NCBI GenBank assembly: GCA_963662175.1
Contig: OY759218.1
Coordinates: forward strand, 25,504,051-25,568,050
DNA: 64,000 bases
Reading direction: 5' to 3'
From: Aradus depressus
Taxonomy: Eukaryota > Arthropoda > Insecta > Hemiptera > Aradidae
Of this stretch, positions 34,606 to 47,700 are shown one piece after another. The notes beneath the pieces were generated by a model. The model was not told the DNA's origin. It made no database searches and worked only from the letters and a program-made list of their open reading frames with translations. Both the position numbers and the translations under genes were made by a program. Each line of letters opens with the position of its first letter. Position 1 is the stretch's first letter.

Positions 34606-35605
34606 CCCTTCAGTGCGCGCGTGTGCTGTGTTTGGACCGCACTTGCTGCATTCGCTCGTATGCAGCACTCGGAGGCTGTTTCTAGCTGTTGAAAGGCCTA
34701 CGTAATCCCCCCTGACATGAATCGAGCACATGCCGCCATCTTCTTCGCGTCCCACTCCTGCCAGTCAGTCGTCAACTAGCTGTGAAGTCAGTGACCACTG
34801 TTTGCGGTGTGAAGACAGCCACGCGCCCAAACAAGCGGTGTTTGGACCGCCACGCGCAAAAATGTATGTCTAAAGAAGTTATCAGATCAAATGCTTCCCA
34901 AGGGAAAAAAATGTTTCATTTGCGGTACACCCAAGAATACGAAGACAAGGGTTACCTGCAATACGTGCCAACGAAATGTATGTAAAAATCACAGCGAACG
35001 TGAAGTAATTTGTGATGAATGTCGTCAAGACTTTGAAGACGAAGATTGAAAAATGATGTTCCTTCCAGTGTCTGTGTCTAATGTGTTATATGTATCTACC
35101 TATTGAAAGTTTGATTTGTTTCCCAGTTTTTCATGATTTAGGTACATATCAAAATTGAAAGAAGTTAAACATGCATGGTTTCTTACAAGACGTTCCGAAA
35201 TGCAGCTCATTTTTTTCTTTTGAAAGGTATTTTTCTAGTGAAATATTTGATAAAAATTTTTTTTTTTGGTCCTTTTTTTTCCCTGAGAAAATCAGTAGTT
35301 ATATACCTAAGCATATTATATTAGCATAATTTTTATGTATAATCACGTCTTACTTACTTGTTGAAAAAAAATAAGTTATTTTCTCCATTACTTATGTGCC
35401 AAAGAGCATTTTTGTATTTTTTTTTAATAAAAAGAGTTTCTAGTACATTGAAATGTATATCCTTTGACCTTCATAATCTAATTCAGTAAGAATATTGTTT
35501 AAAATTAGAAGAAAAAAAAATATGAAACGTCGAAAAATCGATGTGCGGTGTTAACACAGCCACGCGCGCACTCTTGTTATGGGAAAACACGCGCACACTG
35601 AAGGG
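34606..35605 (+). mobile_element. Deleted piggyBac-type transposon, exactly 1000 bp
   Basis: Terminal inverted repeats CCCTTCAGTGCGCGCGTG (left) and CCCTTCAGTGTGCGCGTG (right, reversed), with TTAA on both sides at 34602-34605 and 35606-35609. Internally it keeps only the Cys-rich C-terminus of a transposase. CACGCGC and TGTTTGGACCGC motifs recur near the ends. Confidence 0.92.
34782..35049 (+). pseudogene. piggyBac transposase C-terminus, frameshifted
   Basis: After a frameshift in the A run near 34905-34911, the frame reads CFICGTPKNTKTRVTCNTC, then NVCKNHSEREVICDEC and an acidic end before TGA at 35047-35049. Four CxxC/CxxH-type pairs match the cross-brace zinc-binding end of piggyBac transposases. 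The catalytic DDD domain is absent. Confidence 0.8.
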
Positions 35606-36161
35606 TTAATGGGTGAACCATGAATTTCAGGCATTCATGTAAAGATATATACCACAAATATATCCAAATAATTAAAAAACTTTAATAACTTCAAACTGAA
35701 ATAAAAGCTATAACAAAAATTATTTTAAAAAAATGGAAACCGGTTTGTACACTCTGGGATGTTTTTAATATATATTTATTAAAATATATTTGTTGAAAAT
35801 TAAGAAAAAAAAAAGTTATTTTTCTAACCTTTGTTTGAAGGTCGTTTTTGAGTACCCCCTCCCACTCAAAATTTTGAGTTGCTTTATGATATTTCATGAA
35901 AATCCAATCAGAGTTGAAACAAATCCACAAACAAACAAACTCCAAATTAATTAATATAGATTAATATTTATTTATTTTGGTTACACTTTATGCAGATATA
36001 ATAATGACAATAGCCTCGTTAAAATAATTGATAATACTGATAACAACTGGCGTATCAACTAAAAGTTGACTTCAATACTAAAAGTACTGTAACAATACTT
36101 CGAATCAATAAAATACAGATAAAAGTCTTCCAATAAATGCGGCAAGTTGATTAAATAAAAT

Positions 36162-36233
36162 CTATGCGGCCCAGTTGTGTGTAGAGGCTTGGGAATGTGG
36201 TCTCATTTCTTTACCAAACAATCTTACTAATGT
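36162..36233 (-). CDS. SLC37A2: SLC37 exon L (C-terminus and stop)
   Basis: Codes [10 protein letters not shown] and a short polar tail ending HNWAA with TAG. Acceptor ATTTTTTCAG. Sense-strand AATAAA repeats at about 35967-35975 could serve as the poly(A) signal. Confidence 0.85.
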   Translation of the reverse strand, partial: TLVRLFGKEMRPHSQASTHNWAA

Positions 36234-38614
36234 CTGAAAAAATAAATATACAAATTAGTTTTCTGAAGCGTATACATAAAGAACTAGTTGATAAATAAAA
36301 CGTAATAAAACGGTTGCTCTTATTTTAAAAAAATAAATAAAGAAGTGACAAAATCATACTAATTTTTCATTGTGTATCTTATGAGGTAATTTTGAAATCT
36401 TTCTGCCAAATTTAGTTTTAGACATATTGATGCTAACATTTTTGCAATGAAATGTATGTATTTTTCCGCAGTTTCCGAGTTAGTAACTTAGAGCAATAGT
36501 GGCTCCGACTTAGGGAGGCGGGAGGAGCACTTTCTGCCCCCCAATATTTTCGTAGGGGAGCAGAGTATCTAAAGGAAAAATAAATCTCAATTGAAACTGG
36601 TAAAAATATTTTTTTATGAACAATTGATAACTGTGACGTCAAACAGTTACTTGTCGTATGGAGTGTGGCTGGGAGGCTCGGGGCAGCCGAGACACTCTTT
36701 GGGGTGACAATTTCTCACCTCAACCCCCCAGGTCAGCCATAATAGATCCTCCTTGCCCCCCCCCCCCCCCCCCCCCCCCCTCCTGTCTTAAACTTTGAAG
36801 TTAAATAATCTCTACAATGATTGGTCGGAGCCATGCTGCTCTATCTACATGAACACTTCACATAGTTATATATTCTGAAGAAAAATGTACATCTTTTCAT
36901 TCAAAAAACAAAACTTAACAGATGCTTCTCAAAAACTACAATTGAAAAAAATGTTGCAGTTAAAATCATAATAATAATTAAAAAACTCACCAATATAGCC
37001 AAAAAACTTGAGCCCATCAGCATATAGAAAACATAAGCCCAGCCATATTTAAAAACAATTCCAGCGAACAATGGACCCACTGCCGCACCTGAAAGCATAA
37101 ATGAAGATTAGAATAAATACACCTATAATTAATATTCTTTAGGTCGACGATGAGAATGCTTGGGCGAGAAATGAATCTATAGCAATCTAGTAATGACTTT
37201 TAAGCGTAATATTCTTCAACTAAAAGTATGAATGATGTTTATTAATTAGAATACAGCTCTCCAACAGACGAATGCTAGGAAATATATTATAGATTGTTTA
37301 TTTGCAAAAAGTAGGGTAGGGAACCGCTTATTTTCCAATCAAAAAAATTATTTCCTTTTTAATAGCAATTATATTGTAAATTACCTTCAGAATGAAACAA
37401 ATATGACTTTTCTCAGTTAAACAGAATAGGAGATACCTACCAACATATTTTCTTACTTTACAAATCTATAAAACATTTTAAACTGTAAATAGATATTGAT
37501 ATATACATAATTATAATTTTCTTTTTTTACAAAGGCAGACATAGCTTGCCTCGTTTGCCCTCACGCCTCTCCACTTGTTATTAATATCAAATAATACATT
37601 AAAATGTTACCAAGAGATCCCGTTCCATCGATAATTGCAGTCACCGTTGCTAGAGCTTTGGCGTTGTCCGACAGGGATTTGTGGGTGCCGAGGTCGGCAG
37701 AAACTGCTGTAGTGATCAGAGCGTATGGGCCGTTCACAAAAAATCCTGCCATACTTAGCATGAAAATGTTCAACCAAAGATACATTGCTCCGTAAACATT
37801 GTAAATAAATAACTATAACAGACAAAGAATACAAATTGAATAACAAAAAAAAAAAAGGATGTGAATCACCCCTGGCAAAGTACTTCCCCAATTCGAATTA
37901 TTTGTAATAAATCAAGTTTCCTTTCTCTCTCTCTCTCTCTTCTCCATTGCCCGATTTGATTGAAACCCAATAGATATCTATTGTTTAGACTTATAAACTA
38001 AACGAAAATAATTTTGTATAAAATGTCCTTGTTGTCAGGGATATTTTTATCTAAGAGTAATTATTTTCCTACAAAACAAAGTAAATGTCTAATAGTTTCA
38101 GAGTTATTAATTTTTGGAGAAAAAGTTAATTGAAAGCCGGAAATACGCTCAATAACGAATTACCCATCGATATCTTTGAATACCTCTATCAGAAGTTCTT
38201 CAGATTCAAGTTTCTACCTTCTCTTGGCTTCAAAAATATGTTTAATAAGAATATATATTTCTTACCACAGGAATTGCACAAATGAGCATAAAGACGCAAA
38301 CAGTAGCACTCTTTCCGGTGTAATCGCTAACCGCTCCAGCCACTATTCCACCCATAATTCCTCCAAAGTCGAAAATTGTGGAAATATCGGCGCTCAAACT
38401 TTCAGAGTATGTAGCTACAGAAACACAAATATATGATATGGACACGTATTATATTGATATAACATATATAATTTTTAAATAAATAAATCTATTGAAAAAA
38501 ACGCGCCATTAAACATAAATTATGGATTATCGTACCCCTAGCTATTTATCTAATTGTTTTTTCAAATGTTGATTACTTTAAGAACAAATAAGAAAAATTA
38601 AGTTACAGCATTTA

Positions 38615-38712
<98 letters not shown>

Positions 38713-41700
38713 GGGCGTCGATAGCACAGAGACTGTGTGAATGAAACCCGGCCGAGGCCCTTAGGTTTTTTATCTGAGAGGTAAAAACCCGTGAGCACGC
38801 TGTCCTTCGGATGCAACTTTAAGCGATGGTCCTGAGCCTGTACGATGTCAGGTACTCGTTAAAGATCCCTTACTCTAGGTGTAACTAAACCTGGCTTGGT
38901 AACATTTAAGACTCCCAAGTAGAGCCGGGCTAATTATACATACTTTTTTTTAACACAAAAATATACTTACTGGATAACTTGATATAGTAGGGAAGCCAAT
39001 AGAGGAATGTGTAGTTAACTAATTTGGCAAAAAACAGACATAGCGAAAATTCAACCACTCCCTAGAATATAAACACACATATATAGTCATCACATAATAA
39101 TAACACTAAATGATAATGGAATACTCTTCCGTTAATTGCCAACCATAAAAAAAAAATTGCCTACAGCTTTAAAAACTTCATTATTAAACAATTAATATAC
39201 AAATATTAAATTTTACAACTGAAATACCATGAATAACATACCGCTTATTTAAGATGGGGGCCAGCAATATGAGATGTCGTTCAGAATTTTTTTGAAATGA
39301 AGGGACTGGTGTCCGCTGTAACGTTGCGCTTCAAAAAAAATTGAAACCGAAGTCTAATGAAGTAGTTCCAGTTTCTTTGTTACGTTTTTATTCAGTTTTA
39401 AAAGTATCACCGTCTTTTAAACTAAAGTTAAATATGAACACACCTAAGTGTGTATATACACTACTAGCAGATTACTTGGGCGTTGCTCAGTAACTATAAG
39501 TAGACTAGTAACTTTAAGCAGGTTAGTCACATATCTGCCAGTTTAGTTATTTTGTAAGACAGCCTGAACAAAGAATAAAAAAGATATTATCCCTCCCTTC
39601 TTTCTGAGAAATATAATATAATTTAATGCCCCCCGATCAATTCGACCATCCCCCCATGAAAATCTGATACACCGTTAAACAGCTAGCACTCATTTTATGT
39701 GTTTCGCTTCTCTCTTTCAAAATTTATATTCTATGTTACTGAGTGGAATACTTCTAGGAAGCTAAGCATCCAATGTGTATCCCTTCCTTGGTTGCTCTAC
39801 TGTGGGAGGTTTAATGAGGATAGAGGTCTTTATTGAATACTTAACATTAGCACAAGCTCGGGACTTACCCTTTGAAGGTGTGATCAAGGTTTTGTTACCT
39901 CCCAGATAGAAACCTAAGGGCCTGGCCGTGTTTCGAGCTCGCGATCTAAGATATGTGTTAATTAGCTTCTGTAATATTATATCACAACAATACATATAAA
40001 AAAGTGAATAATAATAATACATGATGATATTGTATCATAATAAACTGTAGGCGATATGACCTCGTTGTTAAAGCCCGGGCATGAGTCATAAAACCTAACC
40101 TAACCTAACCTATAACAGAAGTGTATTAATATATAAATAGTGTGCTAACATTTTTTATAGTAGGTATCTGCTTCATAATGAAGTTAGGTGAAGCTATAGA
40201 CAATGTTTTAAGAACGATGGGAAATTAACGGAAGAGTACCGACACACCACCATGGTACCACCATGTGGTTCACCTCCAAATACTTTTTTGCAAGTCTGTG
40301 TCAATATAGTGTAAAAACTAATGAAAATAACTTTTAAATTTATACTGTCCAATTCCACAAAAATATGTACATATAGTGGACCCATTTCGGCTTACACCAT
40401 TGTAAGCACAAAATTACTGTCTGTTGAACTTTGTGTTGATGTTGGCGTAAGCCGGAACAGGAACACAAAAATGAGGCCTTAGGTAATTATAAACACTTAC
40501 GGGAATTTTCAAAGCGCCCAAAATCCCTATTGCGTTTTCATGGCTCATAACAGCTCCGCTTTTGTCCTTGTGTCCTGGTGGCTAAAAAAAAATGTACCTA
40601 TTATATGCCAAGAAATAATTTGAAAGAAAGTAATGTTTAACTATCGAAAGGTTTTTTTATTTATTTTTTCCTTGTTAAAAGATAAGTGATTTATTTTATA
40701 GCTCTACCATTACAATTTATAAAATTAATAATAATGCTAATAAAATAAAGACAATACTGCTGATCTACTGACACTGACAATCAGAGGATGGGTCAGGTAC
40801 TTATTTTTTATCAATAAATCAAATGACACAAGGTATATACAAGCAAATAATAATAATAGCATAACACTAATTGAATTACATGCTGAATAAAATAAAACAT
40901 ATCTTACATTTTTTTTACATAATTATAACAATAATAAAAATATGTGATTTGGCCATAATAGGACATTGTTTTTACAAGATACATCCCCTCTCAAATTCAA
41001 TTCAAACTGTTATTACTGGGTATAAGAAAGTAATGTGTTGGCATGAGCGGCTTTCTCTGTTTCATTGTAATTCAGAGAGTGACATTCTTATCTTTTGTTT
41101 ATGCGTACAAGAAAGTTATCGGTCGTCTCTCATAACTTAGAAGGAGATCTTTTGTGTTTAAATAGCAAACCTTATTATTTATTACTAATATTTTATTAGC
41201 CATATCAGTAACAATGCTGCCAGTATTGGAATTCTGACTAACACTATTTTTTAACTAGCTCACTTCATTTTAGAGCTGAGCAGTCTTAGCTCATCGAAAG
41301 AAAAATGTTCCTATTAACGGTCCAGTCCGATTTGCTAGAGAATTTTCAGTTCTGCGGAAAAAAGATTTCAAACCTGACGCGTCCTGGATTCAGATATTTC
41401 GTAATCGTCATAATATCGTCTTCGGAAAAATATCTGGTGAATCCGCAGCCGTTCCTGTGGGCGTTAAGGAAGTTTTAAACCTTTATTCCATTGTTTTTTT
41501 GACCTTTAATATTGATGCGATTGGGGATAAAAATAAAAAAAAGGTGATTATAACGACCACTCGTTATAACGACCAGATTTTCCCATCCCCTTGGAGGTCG
41601 TTATAGACGATTTTGACCGTATTTAGCAGGAAAAAGATACTGGGGAAAATGTACAAGAATTGTGTAAACAAATTCTGGGTCTATAGATAGCATCTCTCAT

Positions 41701-44700
41701 TGTCATTTACAAAATCTGTCAATCACAGACAAGCAAGCACAATTAAATCCAAAAAAATATCTTCATGCACTAAAGGATTTTTTTTTTTTAATCGTGAAGT
41801 ATTTTTCTTCGTACCTGAGGCAGCAACAATTCAGTAACAGAATTAGCAGATTCATCGTTAGCTGTATCAGGCTCCTGGGAGCTATTTCCAAGCTAAACAG
41901 CACAATAAGCAAAATGTAGCGAACAAAACGAACAGCAACTGATACAGAAAGTTTAAATATAACAAACATGGCACACAAGATCAGCAGCGATAGGCATGAA
42001 TAAATAATATGTTATTTCAATTTATTTATATTTCTAATTCTTTTATTATTGCACCTAAAACTTGCATTCATTTAAAAATTGAATTAAAAATACTTCATCT
42101 TGTTATTTACTTGAATTGAAGGAGGTCGGTCAAGGCTAATGAACAAATAGAGTTTTCTATGTTTTCATTTTATAGTATTTATTCATTTCCCTTTCATTGT
42201 ATTCATTTAAGCTATGAGCATTTCGCTAAATTTTACAGACGAGGCCAAAAAACTGTCATAACCGATGAGCGATATTTTCAGCACATAGCTGATAGAACAT
42301 TTCAGTGTTATAAAAAAACAAACACTAAATAATGCAACCAAAATCGTTGTTTCAATCGATTCGTCTTGAAAAAATACATCGGTATGTTGCAAAAACAGAT
42401 TTTCAATCAAATTGACACATAGTAGATTTTGATGGCGTAGCGACGTAATGCAAGTCTTGGGTAACAAAAAATAAAAAGTTAAGGGCCACAAACGTATAGC
42501 GTCCTGGCTTATGTTCACTATAATTCCCAACATACAAAATTCCCTCAGAACTGTAACCATTAAGCCACTTCGGATCTAAATCTGAAGCCCAGTTCAGGGG
42601 CTCAATACCCGTTAAATTCTGGTACCTAAAGAAAACTATGCACTGACCCAGGTAAGTTGAACATTCTCCGAAATGTCACAGGTGTAGGTCGAACCATGCT
42701 TGCTGTCATGCCGAATTCAATTTCTTCGGAGCGCTCCCTCCCCTTAGAATAGCTTTCTACTCAAGAAACCCATATTTGTAATAGATCTTTGAAACAATGT
42801 GCTACTCAATATTTTTAAAAAGGTTTGGGGCTCCATATCTGAAGCGACCCCCCCCCCCCCCCCCCCCATAAAATGTCGTTACGCAAAGTAGCCAATGATG
42901 TCCTTGTTCAGGTCACCTTGCGGCCCCTCATAAAATTCTGGTATTTAAAAAAATATATGGTCTCGATGAACTCTGAAAATGGTGGTCGTTCAAGTTGAAC
43001 GGTGCATCCACCACGTCTAGCATGCTAATTTCAATTTCTTAGGAATAGTTTTTCAACTCAAGAATAGTCATTGTCAAAACCTTCAAAACCATGTGCTACT
43101 TAATAATTTACTTTAAACCCCCTTCCCTCTCCCCTGAAAATTCAGAGAAGCCAAGTAGCCTATCCCGTGTCCGGGTTGAACATTCCCCGAAAATTTCATG
43201 AACATAACTGAAACGGTGAGGGCACCATGCTGGAATAAACAGACCCAAAGACAAACACTCAAATATATAAATATGTTACATATGTCGGTGTCGAATAGCG
43301 TAATATGTCATATTATGGAAAGACTAGTCATACACTAAATTAATAGAATATTACCTTATTTGAGGAAATTTTATTATCAGTCAGACAGCGTAACTGTTAT
43401 CAGTATTCAAACTTTACTTCATTTGACTATATTTTCTTAGGGGTCTATATATATTTTAGGGTTCAGTTTTTAATTAACTTAGTATTTTCTGTTTACCCAA
43501 TTATTTTTGTCCCTACGATTTATGGCCTTTAACTTCAATAGATTCCAAGATATTAGGGGGGGTCCAAATATATAAAATAATTTTCAAATCATTTCAGTAT
43601 ACCGGCTTTACTTGAAATGATGTATTACGCTATTTGACTATGTATATTTAATTATACGGCCATTTTTAATGTCGTGGTCTCACTTACTTTCCCTTTTCTT
43701 ATTTTAGTCGTATACCTATAGTTGGCTGAGTCTGGTAAGTAAGTTGACAAGAAGGAGGGTTTTGGTGCGCCTTCCAATTATGGGCAGACAATGAATTTAG
43801 TTTATTGGAAAAAAGACTTTCTAAGGAGGCATTTCCAACACCCAATAAATTATTTTAAAATTAAATTGCATTACAAAACCATTTCATGAGCACAAGAATC
43901 AGTTGAGCCCTTATTCATTTTGAGACGAGTTTACTTAGTTTATTTAAAAATGAAAATTTGTAACAATTTAAATTTGCATTTCACTTTTAGATACAGAAAT
44001 ATAACAGAAAACTCACAGATTAGTAAAATCTAAAAAGAAGTGGATTAGTACGTAAATTTATGGCTAGTTGGACAAATTTTAATATTAACCAAATTCCTCA
44101 CAAAGCAAAAAAATAAAAATAAAAAGTCCTGTCTTACAAAGTAATCATTTTCAAATTTATTGTCATTTTAACTATATGACAAAAAAAACTAGTGTACGTC
44201 GTCCTTCGGATGGGACGTAAGCGATGTTCCCGATCCTGTACTATGTCAAGTAATCGCTAAAGATCCCAATCCCAAGTAAATAAACCAGGGTAGGCAAAAT
44301 TTACAACCCCCAGAGCTGAGACGGGTCATGTCCACCAGAGAGCCTGGTAGTAGGCGTTTATGACCTCGTAGTTCAAGCCCAGGCATGAGTTTATTTATTT
44401 ACGCGACACTAGGTTTATTTATTTTAAAACTATATAGTAATTTTTTTTTGTTTAACATCGAGCTCTGTACAGGTGCTGCCCTTTTCTAGCTCTAAAATCT
44501 AAAAATAATTAAAGAATTAAAACTAAAGACTTAAAATTAAGGCAATAGTTAATCTAATTTGCATAAATATATTTCTTATTAATTTATTTTGTTCAAATAA
44601 ATATACAGAGGACATTACAGTTAAATACCTGGCTGATGACTTCCTGCGAAGGGAGGTCAGGAGGCTCACAGTCTACAACTTCCGGTTTCTCCACGAGAAA

Positions 44701-47700
44701 CAGAAAATTGATAAAGCCCATAACAGCAATCATAACTCCAGGAATCATGAAAGATAGACCCCAGTCGATTTCGAGAAAACTGCTGGCAACCAGAGACCCA
44801 ATTATGTTCCCTACGGAAGTATGGGCGTTCCAAATACCGAATATCAAACCTAGAAACAGAATAATACTATAAACTTTTTGGTAATACAGTAATTCCATGA
44901 ACATTCGCAAGGGTAAAGTTCTCGTAACCTCCTGCGAATGTTGCGATTACCCTCTAAAACTATTCAACCGATTTGGTGGGAAATCAATAGATGTCTTACT
45001 CAGGGACTAATGCTCACACTAAATTTCATGTTCATTACATGGACATTTATTAGGGTTTTTAAGTTTAAGGTTAATAAAAACGTACTAATAAAAATCCCAA
45101 TACTATTTTAGAAAGAACCTTTTCGCATTAAACCATGATCAAGGGGATTATGATATTAATTCGCTGATATAACTTCATCCTTGTTTTCTACCAAAAGTTT
45201 TATAAACATTCCTTCTGTTGAGTGGCTGTTAGAAAAGATTTGAATTTTTACAAAGGAACAACTATTTTGCATGAATGAAGTAAAATACTGATAAATGTGA
45301 GTAATACAACGACTTCGCTTAGCTACGCAGCGCTATTAGGGCCGTTAAAGAATACATTTAGTAATAACAATGTACCCTAAGACAGATTTCTTGTATTTGT
45401 TCCTCATAAAAGTCTGTAAAATGAGAGTTTCTTGACGAAGAAGCTACAACATGCATACGTAGACTTCCGCCGCGATTGTAGTAGACAAACTTTGGAATCC
45501 AATAAGAAATTTAATTTTGAGTGAAAAAGTTCAACTTGGGGCCGGAAACACTTCCTCTGTTTTCACATATTATCATGTAAACAAAGATATCTTAGGTCAA
45601 CATTTCTTCAAGTCAGAACTACATCTTCGCGTCTAATATCATAATTCCATTTATTTCGTTTGCGGCTGTAATAATGGTAAAGTAGGGGGCTTCGATGGGT
45701 GAGTACCAGAGGCAGAAGAGTATACGTTATTTCTTCCCGAACTGGAGATTTGGAGGCAAAGGTACAACAGAGAACTGAGAGACATGCTCCGCTAGAACAG
45801 CGTCATAGTCGAACACTGAGACTGGAAAAGGATAGCCTGGGACAGGACCCTAGATGGAAGAGGCAAGTTAGGGCGGTACATTTTTTTTTTGCCTAGAACA
45901 CATTTTTTCTGCCTATTTTGGCGTTTTAGGAAAGCGTTCCCGGACCTACGTTTATGTGAACTTTTTTACTCAAAATTACATTTCTTAGTTGCAATCGGGG
46001 CCACCCTGAATACGTGTATAAGCATTTCATGAAGTGTACCGGAAAGTGGACCACTCACCTCTGTTTCCTTTGCCATACCAATGACCCATCACAGCCACGA
46101 CCCCGGGCCATCCTGACGTTTGGACAAAACCACCAAATATCTACACCAACAAAAACACAACACACATAAAAAGTTCGTGCACACAGAAGTGAGCAGATTT
46201 GCATGGTAGGTGTTCATACCACCCCACACCCTATTGGCTAGACACAAAGATGGGAAATGCAAAAATCAACACTCAATTATCAACAGATGTTAGTTTGAAG
46301 TTAAAGCGCTACTATTCTGAACGATATCAGACTGACAGCTACTAGACGAATGTTTTATGGTTCAAATTTAAGAAAGTGCTCAATACATAAAATTACGAAT
46401 TCAAGAGCGTGGCGTGAAATTACAATGTTGTTAAATTTTGCCCCACCATCCGGGCGTCAGATTTTCCTATTTAACGAACTTGACCTTCATTTCTACAAGA
46501 ACGATTTTTTTGCAGTTTAAAAAAATGAAATATAAGCCTGCTTATTTGCCGGATCTCACATTTTCTGCGAGGATGGCCATACAGCACATCGCTGGAAACA
46601 TATCTAAATGTTCAGTATAAAACAAAAATTACTGCTCTCACTCCTTGCACTGTGTAGGTCGGAGATCTAATAGTTGCTGAGTTGCTACTCGGCCCCCGTT
46701 ACTACATGACATATCCATACATACACTAAAAAAAATCCTATTTTCGGGAGGGGGCCAGGTTCCTCTAAAATTCTGATCGTCGCCATGTAATATACATCCT
46801 TCCATCGAAATCTTATTTCAAGGGCACTTAGACACTCACTCTCACCCTATTCGTGAAATAGGGTGAGCGGATTTTTATAACAGAGATGTTTTACTTCTTA
46901 GAGCCGCCTATTTTGGACAAAACATTCTTGTTATCGAAAAAACATTGAAATGAGGCAAAACTTGACCACCTCCTCCTCCTCCCCCCCCCCCCCCCCCCCA
47001 TTGGAGATTTGAAGCTAGATTGCGTCGAGCGCCTCTGTTGGAGGCCTGAGTCAACATTATGTTACTAATCATATTGCCCCCAGGTCCGATTAAGACCACA
47101 CTATGTTCCATCCCGATACAACCACTTGTTCAAAAGTGGTCGCTTTATTCTGATACACCCTGTGTACACAGGGTAATCCAAAATGAGTGTTACAAAGCCG
47201 AATATCTCAAGAACGGTACAAGACAGACATGCAGTTTTTTTTTAGTGGGTTGGAGAGACATCTTTTGTACTAGAAAAGGTTGTCAATATGCAATTCGAAA
47301 TTTTCCTCTTACCTGTACCACGAAAAAAGTTGCTCAGTGCTAATGATAACGCATACTTCCGTAAGCATTTTTTTGTAGTATTTTTATTCTGATCGCGAAG
47401 ATAAAATCCGTTTTTCAATAAGTTAAATACTTATTCAGTTACAGTGAATAGTTTGTAGCTATTCTAACTATTGAAATCTTTTGGATTAATGAAAAACGAC
47501 ACATCAATTGAGTTCATCCTATTCATTTGTTTGATTACACTTCAAAATAATTTATTTTATAATAATTTTCCAAATGAGTGCTCAGAAAGATCTTTTTCAG
47601 CTTCTAGGCACTTGTCAAACCAGTGAAGTAAACATGCCGCAAGATTTGTGAAGTGATTGATCTACAAGCTACCATTATGTTTTCTTGTAGGGATGGGGGA

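Noticed and set aside
38598..38816. ORF with a long Ile-Tyr alternation
   Set aside because: Translation of the TA microsatellite and adjoining SINE.
40088..40113. Telomere or interstitial telomeric repeat array
   Set aside because: Only about four AACCT units, exactly at a SINE 3' end.
45699..45896. 65-codon basic ORF
   Set aside because: No domain, no splice-site support and no phase relation to SLC37 exons.
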